Shown here one piece after another: positions 1 through 7,300 of a DNA stretch of 16,144 bases. Origin of the DNA: Eubacteriales Family XIII. Incertae Sedis bacterium (GTDB lineage: Bacteria; Bacillota; Clostridia; Peptostreptococcales; Anaerovoracaceae); assembly GCA_031290715.1 (NCBI GenBank), contig JAITNA010000041.1, positions 1 to 16,144 on the forward strand, in the 5' to 3' direction. A program made the translations under genes and the position numbers. The notes beneath the pieces are model-generated. The model worked only from the letters and a program-made list of their open reading frames with translations, was not told the DNA's origin and did not search any database. The first letter of the stretch is position 1. The number at the start of each line of letters is the position of its first letter.

Positions 1-122
1 CACTGGATTCCCGCATTGCAGTTACTTTCATGAAATCAGAGATTTCAGAAAGTGTTGTATAAGGTCTTCTTGCAAATTCCTTGCGGAATTTGAGAAGCAC
101 CATTATCGCGGGAATGACAAGG
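1..122. repeat. Folded palindromic intergenic repeat (possibly cut by the window edge)
   Basis: This non-coding stretch folds on itself at three levels. An outer inverted repeat pairs ATTCCCGC (7-14) with GCGGGAAT (108-115). Inside it, hairpin A pairs ACTTTC-A-TGAAATC (24-37) with GATTTCA-GAAAGT (41-53), 13 base pairs with one bulged A and a 3-base loop. Hairpin B pairs CTTCT-TG-CAAATTCC (66-80) with GGAATTTG-AGAAG (85-97), 13 base pairs with a 2-base bulge and the loop TTGC. The outer TGGATTCCCGC / GCGGGAATGACA pair resembles intergenic palindromic repeats common in many bacterial genomes. A dispersed, non-autonomous repeat is therefore the likeliest reading. It could also include the terminator region of an upstream gene outside the window. 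No coding potential is evident. Confidence 0.6.
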
Positions 123-197
123 TTTTTGCCGCATGACTGAATAGACACCTGTCTGCAAATAACCAAAAAATCGTAAAAATCGCAGAAAAATTATCGG

Positions 198-226
198 CGC
201 GCTGTGGTAGAATATGACCAAGCGCG
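198..226 (+). promoter_or_regulatory. Candidate iorA promoter: extended -10 inside an inverted repeat
   Basis: TAGAAT at 208-213 is preceded by TGG at 205-207, giving an extended -10 element (TGnTAGAAT). No convincing -35 box lies 16-18 bases upstream, but an A-rich run (about 160-192) could act as an UP-like element. The -10 is framed by CGCGCT-G-TGG (198-207) and CCA-AGCGCG (218-226), nine complementary pairs with one unpaired G. Transcription would begin near 220, leaving a leader of about 65 bases. The symmetry over the -10 is what a repressor operator looks like, although a hairpin is also possible. Confidence 0.5.
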
Positions 227-271
227 TTTCAATTTGGGGCGGCGTTTGTTGGCGTCCGCTTCCGTGATCAT

Positions 272-288
272 AAAGGTATATTGCTTTG
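272..288 (+). promoter_or_regulatory. Ribosome binding site and TTG start of iorA
   Basis: AAAGGT at 272-277 lies at normal spacing before TTG at 286. Starting there gives the N-terminus MKKVLMGNEAIAFGA, which matches the usual MKK-x-L-x-GNEAIA start of IorA proteins. The next candidate, ATG at 301, has no Shine-Dalgarno sequence in front of it and would cut off the conserved MKKVL strand. Confidence 0.75.
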
Positions 289-2142
289 AAAAAAGTTTTG
301 ATGGGAAATGAAGCGATCGCGTTCGGGGCGATTCGCGCGGGGGCGGCGGTTTGTACCGGCTATCCGGGTACGCCGTCCACGGAGATTCTTGAAACGATCG
401 CGAAAGAACGGCCGAAAGGCGTCTATTGCGAGTGGTCCGTGAATGAAAAATCGGCGCTTGAAATCGCGGCGGGCGCGGCGATGGCCGGGGCGCGGGCTTT
501 GGTTACAATGAAACAGGTCGGGCTCAATGTGGCCGCCGACCCCTTGATGAGCCTTAATTATGTCGGCGTGAAAGGCGGCTTGGTTGTGGTGGTCTGCGAC
601 GATCCGGGTCCCATTTCGTCCCAGACGGAGCAGGATACAAGGCATTTTGGGCGCTTCGGCAAGTTTTCGGTGTTTGATCCCGTTTCGCCGGAAGAGGCCT
701 ATGAAATGACCGCCGACGCCTTTTCCTTGTCGGAGCAGATCGGACGCCCCGTGATCCTGCGGTCGACGACGCGCGTCTGCCACAGCTACGCGACGGTGGA
801 GCTGCGGCCCAATCTGCCGCGTTCCAAGCCCGAAGGATTTACAAAAGACGGCGGGCGATGGGTCATCTTCCCGAAACTTTCCTACGAGAATCATCTGCAA
901 ATCGAAAATACAATGGATATGATGTCCCGCATTCTCTCCTCCTATCCGGGCAACCGGCTGAGTGGGCAGGGCAGCCGGGGCGTCGCGGCCGGGGGCGTCA
1001 GCTATCTCTATGTCAAAGAGGCGATAGAGGGATTGGGCGAAGAAGCCCCTCAGGTCAAGCTGCTGAAGATCGGAACCTATCCTTTCCCCGCAAATCTTGC
1101 GGTTGATTTTCTTTCCGGATTGGACGAGGTCCTTGTCTGTGAGGAGCTCGACCCGCATATCGAGGATGAGCTGATTCGCCTTTGCGGCCGGTACGGAATC
1201 CCCGCCGTTATTCGCGGGAAACACAGCGGGGATATGCCGCGCGCGGGTGAAAACAGTACGGATGCGATCGAAAAGGCGCTGCGCTCTTTTCTTGGAATGG
1301 AAGAGGCCCCGGCCGCGATAGAAAGTGCCGCCGCCGTGCCGCCGCTTCCCGTCAGACCGCCGGTGCTCTGCGCGGGCTGCCCCCATCGGGCGTCGTTCTT
1401 CGCGGTCAAAGAAGCGACGAGGGATGTGCGCGCCGTCTATTCCGGGGATATCGGCTGCTATACGCTCGGCAACGCGCTGCCGCTTGACATGGTGGATACC
1501 TGCTTGTGCATGGGTGCCGGAATCACGCAGGCGCAAGGCCTGTTCCGCGCCGAGCCCGAGGTCCTGCACATTGCGTTCATCGGGGATTCGACGTTTTTCC
1601 ATACCGGCATCCCCGGCATCGTCAACGCCGTATATAACAGGAATAATATTGTGATTGCCATCCTCGACAACGCGACGACGGCGATGACGGGCGGGCAGAC
1701 ACATCCCGGCATGGACCGGACGCTTCTGGGAAGGCCCGCGAAGGCGGTGAGCATTCGCGGGGTTGCGGAAGCAATCGGCGCGGATGATATACAAACGGTG
1801 AACGCGTTTGACCTCGACGCTTCAAAAGCGGCTGTGCGGCGCGCCGCGGCGGGAAAAGGCGTGCGCGTCATTATTTTTGAAGGCCCCTGTATCAACCTTG
1901 TCCCAAAGGGCGCGGCGCTCTCGGCCGACATGGATCGATGTATGGGCTGCGGGCTTTGCGTTTTGAAGCTCGGCTGCCCCGCCTTGTCGCAGCCGCAGGG
2001 AAAAAGCGGGAAGATCGCGCTTGACGGAATATTGTGTACAGGCTGCGGGCTTTGCATACAGGTTTGCCCTTTCGGAGCCTTGTCCTTCCCTCCTCTTTCG
2101 GACGGCGCGGGCTTTGGCCCCGCGGAAGGGGGGGACGCATGA
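286..2142 (+). CDS. iorA: Indolepyruvate ferredoxin oxidoreductase, alpha subunit
   Basis: This is the large subunit of the thiamine-diphosphate and iron-sulfur enzyme that oxidatively decarboxylates indolepyruvate and other arylpyruvates to arylacetyl-CoA and CO2, reducing ferredoxin in the cytoplasm. The 618 residues match the family length. The N-terminal pyrimidine-binding domain (about 1-190) carries GYPGTPSTEIL and the VNEKSALEIAAGAAMAGAR segment. A transketolase-C-like domain follows (about 215-330). The signature CAGCPHR starts at residue 362, and the TPP/Mg domain has GDS at 433-435 with downstream Asn-rich strands. Two 4Fe-4S clusters end the protein: Cys 552, 555, 558, 564 and Cys 584, 587, 590, 594. 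The start is TTG (see the ribosome-site entry). The stop overlaps the iorB start in ATGA, indicating translational coupling. Substrate preference among indole-, phenyl- and hydroxyphenylpyruvate cannot be read from the sequence. Confidence 0.97.
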   Translation: MKKVLMGNEAIAFGAIRAGAAVCTGYPGTPSTEILETIAKERPKGVYCEWSVNEKSALEIAAGAAMAGARALVTMKQVGLNVAADPLMSLNYVGVKGGLVVVVCDDPGPISSQTEQDTRHFGRFGKFSVFDPVSPEEAYEMTADAFSLSEQIGRPVILRSTTRVCHSYATVELRPNLPRSKPEGFTKDGGRWVIFPKLSYENHLQIENTMDMMSRILSSYPGNRLSGQGSRGVAAGGVSYLYVKEAIEGLGEEAPQVKLLKIGTYPFPANLAVDFLSGLDEVLVCEELDPHIEDELIRLCGRYGIPAVIRGKHSGDMPRAGENSTDAIEKALRSFLGMEEAPAAIESAAAVPPLPVRPPVLCAGCPHRASFFAVKEATRDVRAVYSGDIGCYTLGNALPLDMVDTCLCMGAGITQAQGLFRAEPEVLHIAFIGDSTFFHTGIPGIVNAVYNRNNIVIAILDNATTAMTGGQTHPGMDRTLLGRPAKAVSIRGVAEAIGADDIQTVNAFDLDASKAAVRRAAAGKGVRVIIFEGPCINLVPKGAALSADMDRCMGCGLCVLKLGCPALSQPQGKSGKIALDGILCTGCGLCIQVCPFGALSFPPLSDGAGFGPAEGGDA

Positions 2143-2840
2143 GCGTGATGCTTGAAGTCTGCGTCGCGATTGGCGCAAAATATTCCGACACGGCCTTGCC
2201 GGACAGCGGCAGTCCCGATCATTCCGCCCTCCGTGAGATAGACGACTCTGCGAAAACCAATTGCATTATCGCCGGCGTCGGCGGGCAGGGGACGGTATTG
2301 GCCGCCCGGCTCATCGGATTGGCCGCTATGCAAACCGGGCAGGACGTCCGCGGCAGCGAAACAATCGGGATGGCGCAGCGCGGCGGCAGCGTCGTCAGCC
2401 ATGTGCGCATGGGGAAAGACATCGCGGCGCCCCTGATCCCGCAGGGCAAGGCCCATCTTGTGATCGCTTTTGAGCCCGGCGAAGCGCTGAGGGCCGCGCG
2501 CTTTCTGCGGACGGACGGCATCATGGTCGTCAGCGACAGAGCGATTTTGCCCGCTGTTCCCGGGGATTACGACCCTGCGCGCGCGCTTTTCTGGATTGCG
2601 GAAAACATTCCCGGCGCAAGGCTGCTCAGCGGGGATGAGATTCTCCAAAAATGCGGCGCGCGCGGGCTCAATGTGGCGCTGCTCGGCGCGGCCTGCGCGC
2701 TCGGCGCGTTCCCGTTCGGGATGGGCGCGATAGAAGCGGCGATCCGAGAACGCCTTGGGGAGAAATACTTGGAGATGAATCTTCACGCGCTGCGTGTCGG
2801 CGCGGATATGATACAAAGCAATCAGCAAAACGGAGGGTGA
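2139..2840 (+). CDS. iorB: Indolepyruvate ferredoxin oxidoreductase, beta subunit
   Basis: This is the small gamma-domain subunit of the IorAB heterodimer, homologous to the gamma domain of pyruvate:ferredoxin oxidoreductases. The diagnostic GVGGQGT loop is at residues 46-52, followed by the family motif GSETIGMAQRGGSVVSHVR and by NVALLGAACALG towards the C-terminus. The ATG at 2139 overlaps the iorA stop by four bases and is preceded by a G-rich Shine-Dalgarno (GGAAGGGGGG), so I prefer it to the in-frame ATG at 2034 inside iorA. From this start the protein has 233 residues, whereas the family is typically about 190-200. The excess is an N-terminal extension of about 36 residues before the conserved TNCIIAGVGGQG strand. 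No ATG or GTG lies closer to that strand; only a TTG at the LPDSG segment would shorten it. The paaK gene begins 7 bases after the stop. Confidence 0.95.
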   Translation: MSVMLEVCVAIGAKYSDTALPDSGSPDHSALREIDDSAKTNCIIAGVGGQGTVLAARLIGLAAMQTGQDVRGSETIGMAQRGGSVVSHVRMGKDIAAPLIPQGKAHLVIAFEPGEALRAARFLRTDGIMVVSDRAILPAVPGDYDPARALFWIAENIPGARLLSGDEILQKCGARGLNVALLGAACALGAFPFGMGAIEAAIRERLGEKYLEMNLHALRVGADMIQSNQQNGG

Positions 2841-2847
2841 ACGGCGT

Positions 2848-4083
2848 ATGTACTTGACGGAAGAGATTTTGGAGCAGATTCGCAGGAGCGTCCGGCACGC
2901 GAAGAACAGCGCGTATTACCGGGCCTATTTTGCGGACATCGAGCCGGAGGATATCCGGACGGAGGATGATTTTCGGAAGCTGCCGTTCACGGACAAGGAA
3001 AACCTGCGCGACGCCTATCCGCTTGGGCTGTGCGCCGTGCCGGCGGACGACGTTGTGCGCATTCATTCTTCATCGGGCACGACGGGCACGCCCGTGATTA
3101 TTCCCTATACACAAAAGGATGTGGACGATTGGGCGGTCATGTTCAAACGCTGTTACGAGATGGCGGGAATCACGCGGGCCGACCGCATTCACATCACGCC
3201 GGGCTACGGGCTTTGGACGGCGGGTATCGGGTTTCAGCTCGGGGCGGAGCTTTTGGGGGCGATGTCCATCCCGATGGGGCCGGGCAATACGGACAAGCAG
3301 ATCAAGATGATGATCGACCTCGGTTCGACGGTGCTCGCGGCGACCTCGTCCTACGCGCTGCTGCTCGCGGAGGAGATCGAAAAACGCGGCGTTAAAGACA
3401 AAATCAAACTGCGAAAGGGCGTGATCGGATCCGAACGCTGGGGCGAGAAAATGCGCCGCCGTATCGCGAGTGAATTGGGCGTCGAGCTGTACGATATCTA
3501 CGGGCTGACGGAAATTTACGGCCCCGGTATCGGGATCAACTGTCAGGCGGGCGATGCCATGCATATGTGGACGGACTTCTTGTATTATGAGATCATCGAC
3601 CCGAAAACGGGGGAGAATGCCGCCTGTGGGGAGAGCGGCGAATTGGTCGTTACGACCCTGCAAAAGGAGGGCGCGCCGCTGATTCGTTACCGCACGCACG
3701 ACCTGACGCGGGAGGTGGCGGAGCCCTGCGCTTGCGGCAGCGACTATCCGCGCATTGCGGCCATTATCGGGCGCTCGGACGACATGGTGAAGGTAAAGGG
3801 TACGATGATTTTCCCGAGCCGCGTCGACGAGCTTTTGGCCGGTGTCGAGGGGGTGAGCAGCGAGTATCAGATCATCATCGACCATATGAATGGCAAGGAT
3901 GTGATTACGGTCTTTTTTGAAACCGCAGCGGACGGTGCCGAGGGGCGCCGGGCGATCGAGAAAGAGGTGGAACACGGTTTCAAAGCGAACATCGGCCTGA
4001 CGCCGAAAGCGCGGGCCGTCGGCAGGGGGGAGCTGCCGCGCAGCGAGAAAAAGACGCCGCGCATTTTTGACAATCGGTATTGA
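2848..4083 (+). CDS. paaK: Phenylacetate-CoA ligase (AMP-forming, PaaK family)
   Basis: This adenylate-forming enzyme joins an aryl acid, typically phenylacetate, to coenzyme A using ATP. The 411 residues are slightly short of the usual 430 or so, but every core motif is present: the phosphate loop SSSGTTGTP (residues 74-82), YGLTE (218-222), RYRTHD (280-285) with the ribose-binding Asp, GRSDDMVKVKG (about 307-317) with the hinge, and the C-terminal Lys region GELPRSEKKTPR. A CxC pair (Cys 294, Cys 296) sits just after RYRTHD, as in many PaaK proteins. The ATG at 2848 has GGAGGG (2832-2837) at good spacing. It is co-transcribed with iorAB. The partnership suggests either salvage of arylacetates to arylacetyl-CoA for IorAB to carboxylate to arylpyruvate (aromatic amino acid synthesis), or handling of the product of aromatic amino acid breakdown. 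Direction and exact aryl substrate are inference. Confidence 0.93.
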   Translation: MYLTEEILEQIRRSVRHAKNSAYYRAYFADIEPEDIRTEDDFRKLPFTDKENLRDAYPLGLCAVPADDVVRIHSSSGTTGTPVIIPYTQKDVDDWAVMFKRCYEMAGITRADRIHITPGYGLWTAGIGFQLGAELLGAMSIPMGPGNTDKQIKMMIDLGSTVLAATSSYALLLAEEIEKRGVKDKIKLRKGVIGSERWGEKMRRRIASELGVELYDIYGLTEIYGPGIGINCQAGDAMHMWTDFLYYEIIDPKTGENAACGESGELVVTTLQKEGAPLIRYRTHDLTREVAEPCACGSDYPRIAAIIGRSDDMVKVKGTMIFPSRVDELLAGVEGVSSEYQIIIDHMNGKDVITVFFETAADGAEGRRAIEKEVEHGFKANIGLTPKARAVGRGELPRSEKKTPRIFDNRY

Positions 4084-4110
4084 TTCGCCTGAGATAGATG
4101 TGTTTTAAAA

Positions 4111-4144
4111 AAATTTGTTTACTCTGTGAAATTTGTTATATAAT
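4111..4144 (+). promoter_or_regulatory. Promoter of the giant surface protein gene
   Basis: TATAAT at 4139-4144 is a perfect -10 box, and TTGTTT at 4115-4120 is a weak -35 with an 18-base spacer. The alternative TTTACT (4118-4123) has only a 15-base spacer. The sequence AAATTTGTT occurs twice, at 4111-4119 and 4129-4137, exactly 18 bases apart, with the second copy abutting the -10. Transcription would begin near 4151. No clear terminator for the preceding iorA-iorB-paaK operon is visible at 4084-4110, so read-through is possible. Confidence 0.7.
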
Positions 4145-4150
4145 AAATCA

Positions 4151-4280
4151 ATTGGATGAAACGAAATAAGTATAGATGTGGTCAGTAGTCGGATGATTGC
4201 CTGAAAAAGGCTTGTTCGGAACTGTTCTTGCGGGGGACGCGGAATGGGGGCGCTGACGGGGGACAATGGGAGGTTTGAAT
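4151..4280 (+). other. Untranslated leader of the surface protein mRNA
   Basis: About 130 bases separate the predicted transcription start from the ATG. I see only short possible hairpins, such as GCCT/AGGC (4199-4211) with a GAAAA loop, and a G-rich run from about 4230 to 4273. I recognise no riboswitch class and no small reading frame with a credible ribosome binding site. Confidence 0.4.
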
Positions 4281-4283
4281 ATG
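4268..4283 (+). promoter_or_regulatory. Ribosome binding site that fixes the surface protein start
   Basis: GGGAGG at 4268-4273 lies seven bases before ATG 4281. The in-frame ATG at 4266 overlaps this Shine-Dalgarno sequence and would only add MGGLN in front of the basic n-region of the signal peptide, so 4281 is the better start. Confidence 0.8.
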
Positions 4284-4388
4284 AATCGCATTTTACACTC
4301 ACGGCTTGGGAAACTTGTCGTCGTCACGCTGTTGATTTGCGCGATGGTCGGCGCGCCGCTTCAGATGGCGCAATCCGTCAACGGCGCG
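4281..4388 (+). other. Signal peptide of the surface protein
   Basis: The n-region NRILHSRLGK carries Arg, Arg and Lys. The hydrophobic core is LVVVTLLICAMVGAPL, followed by a polar c-region. Cleavage is most plausible after Ala36 (VNGA|EE), where the mature, acidic and Ala-rich N-terminus begins. There is no lipobox, since the single Cys lies in the hydrophobic core without a fitting LxxC context. This indicates Sec export rather than a lipoprotein. Confidence 0.8.
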
Positions 4389-7300
4389 GAGGAAACGGCG
4401 GCGGCCGTGCCGCAGATTTCGCATCAGCCGAGTGACGCCACCTATGCCAAGGGGGCGGCCGCCCGGTTTTATGTCAATGCGGACAGCGTGGACGGGGGCT
4501 ATCTGACCTACCAATGGCATTGTTCCGCGGAATATTCAAGCCCGGTGACCGGCGGGAATCGGGACGGTACGCTAACGGACGCGCAAATCCTTGCGATCAA
4601 GGCGAATCCCGGAACGATTACAGAGGTGGGCGGCAGCGGCACGAAGGCGACGCTGACGTGTGAGACGCCCGCGGGCGGCGGCGCGGGATATTACTATTAT
4701 TGGGTCGAGATCACGAATCACAAAGATTTGAACGGCGACGGCGATACGACAGGCGAGGGCGAACAGTCGGTAAAGGACAGTCGTTTGGCGCTGATGAAGG
4801 TCGTTGACCGGACGCTGTTCGCGTCTGTTCAGCATGGTGATTTTGAGGGAATGGGATTGGGGTCCGGAAACACCCCTTCAACGATATATCCAAGTCTTGC
4901 CGCATATCATCCTTCAGACGGTTGGTGGAATACCACGCAATATCACATCGGTAACACATATGTAAAGACCTTGGAAGTAAACACCGGCTATCATTATTTA
5001 GGCGCCCGCACATCAAATTTCACAGCTGTGGCGGAATTGAGCGCATGGGAGAAATCCACTCTTTTTCAAGAAATCGCAAGCGTTCCCGGGAAGATCTATG
5101 AGTGGTCTTTAGATCATGGCGCGAGATCAATTGATGAAACCATGGCGGTAATTATCGGACCTGCTATTAACGAAGAAAGCGATTATGACAAACTTGGATT
5201 GAACGGCACGAGCAAGCGTTGGATCGTAGAGCCGACGACGGCAAATTTGCCCGCAAATATTGCAGCATACCCTTATGGAATAAATGATAGCGCTTATTTT
5301 CAAGATATCGCGCAGAAGTTGGCCGAGGATGAAGGTGTAACTTTTGATACGCTGGCTTCTTCGGATTATTCGGACAAGGTATATTCAACGGTTTATGCCG
5401 GTCAGACCTACTATGTCTATATTTCAACGGCAGCCCGCTCAGATGATTTTCAACATCGGAAAGGTGTATATTCCGTCCCCGCCGGACAGGGGACGACAGT
5501 ATTTGGGTTCGTGAATATAAAATCGGAATCCCCTAACGCAGGCAACATCCTCGATAACATCGTCTTTCAACCCGGCACGGGGCTGAATGCCGAGCAGGCG
5601 ATGACTTATACGAGCGATACGAGCCTTTCGACGATTACAAAGGCCGGCTATGCTTACGGGCTTGCCGAGATACGCGGCAGTTCCGCGGAAAACCTTTCGG
5701 GGCTTTCCGTTTTCTATGACGCGGACGGCGCGGGCGCCGGGACGGAAGTACCCGCCGCGCCGGACACGGACCTCGGGACGGGCGGCTGGTATACGGCGGC
5801 CGGCGCTTCGGCGTTCGCGGCGGGCGGCGTGATCACGTTCAAGGACCTCACGCCCGGCAAGACCTACCGGATCATCGGGATTCCGATCGGCGCGGTCAGC
5901 CCGGCGCTGCATACGAACGAAAGCCCCGTGAATGTCCTCGACGAGGGATATTACCGCGATACGGCGATCCTGCCCGCGAGCCTTGGCGGCGAACATATGA
6001 TTTCAAACGTCGATACGGAGCTCTACGAAGCGGGCGGTCAGCCTTACGCGCGCGTCGCGGTGGAAAACGCGCGAAACGACGTCGAGTATGCCCTGCTTGC
6101 CGGGAACGCGGAAGGACCCGATACCGTAGGCCCCGCGACAACCGGTACGGACTGGGCGAACAGCGGGGACGGCCGTGTCGTATTCGGCGGCCTGTCGCCG
6201 GACACGTACTATTATTTGGTTTCCAGGCCGCTCGGATATTCGGAAATCGGCTACGCGGACGCCGCCTACGCGGACGACGGGACGACCCCGGCCTATATCC
6301 GCGTGCATACGCCGGCCGCAGACGTCACGGACATCAACCCCGCGAACGTCACACGGGCTTCGGACGGCCTGTCTGTCAGCGTCGCCAATACAAGGCCGGG
6401 CTTCACCTATGCCGTCATCGACCCCGATACGGGCGAGATTCTCGGCGAAACGCACGAGGGGGACGGACAGACTTTCACGGTGAACGGCCTGACCGCAGGG
6501 AAGGCGTATCAGGTCGTCTGCAAGACGGGGGACAGCACCTGGCTGCGGGGCGTGCGCGTCTATCCCTATCCCGACGCGCTTTCCATCGACTGGACCGCCG
6601 GGACGATCGGGAGTACGGCCGGCCTTGCGAACGGCGCGATCCCGCACAGCGTCGAGTACCGCATCCGCGCGAAAAACGCGCCCGAAAATACGTGGATCGT
6701 CGGCGGCGCCGAGGAGTGGCGCCGCGCTGTCGGCACAAGCCGTATCGATCTCTCGGATGCCGCCTATACGGGCAAGGGTAGGAGCGTTTTTGACGAGCTC
6801 GATGCGTTGAACGCGGCGGCCGGCGCGTCTGTCGCCTACCGCCTTGTGGCCGGTCTTGACGGCTATGACGGCGCGTCTGTCAGCCCCGCGCTGACCTTGG
6901 ACTTTCCCGTGCGCCCCGCGGCGCCGGCCGAGGGCCCCGCGCAGGATTTCACGCGCAGCTATTCCTCGGAAACGTTTTCGCCGGCAAGCGGACATTCCGT
7001 CGAAACCGAACAGGGCGGCGGGTGGACGGCGCTCTCCGCGGGAACGGGCTTTGCCGCGCTCGGATGGACGGGCAGCGGCGACAAAACCTTCCGCGCGAGA
7101 ATCCCCGCGTCGGCGGCCGAACCCTGCGCGTTTGCTTCGGACATTGCGCAAATCACGATTCCGGGGCGCGGCCTCGCCCCCACGGGCTTGACCGTTGCGA
7201 TGAATGAAACGGACGATGCGATCACTTTTGGCGGTCTGAACCCCTCGATTGCCTATCAGTATCGAACAGACGGGGAGGCGTGGTCGGCTCCGCTTTCCGG

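Noticed and set aside
268..1794. Minus-strand open frames opposite iorA, paaK and miaB (268-1794, 1458-2828, 3070-3975, 14777-15874).
   Set aside because: They lie fully against well-identified conserved enzymes, and their products are Arg-rich without family features.
2034..2138. Longer iorB frame starting inside the iorA ferredoxin domain.
   Set aside because: The overlap start at 2139 has a strong ribosome binding site and ATGA coupling. The longer version only reads iorA cysteine-cluster DNA in another frame.
4220..4262. GGGGGACGC resembling the GGGACGCAAAGC core of a cyclic di-GMP-I riboswitch.
   Set aside because: The upstream GGCAAACC helix, the tetraloop and the downstream GGTAGC pairing partner are absent.
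4725..4800. Dockerin-like sequence (DLNGDGD followed by DSRLALMK).
   Set aside because: Only one loop is present, the twelfth-position Asp is missing and the distal part reads better as the closing strand of an Ig-like domain.
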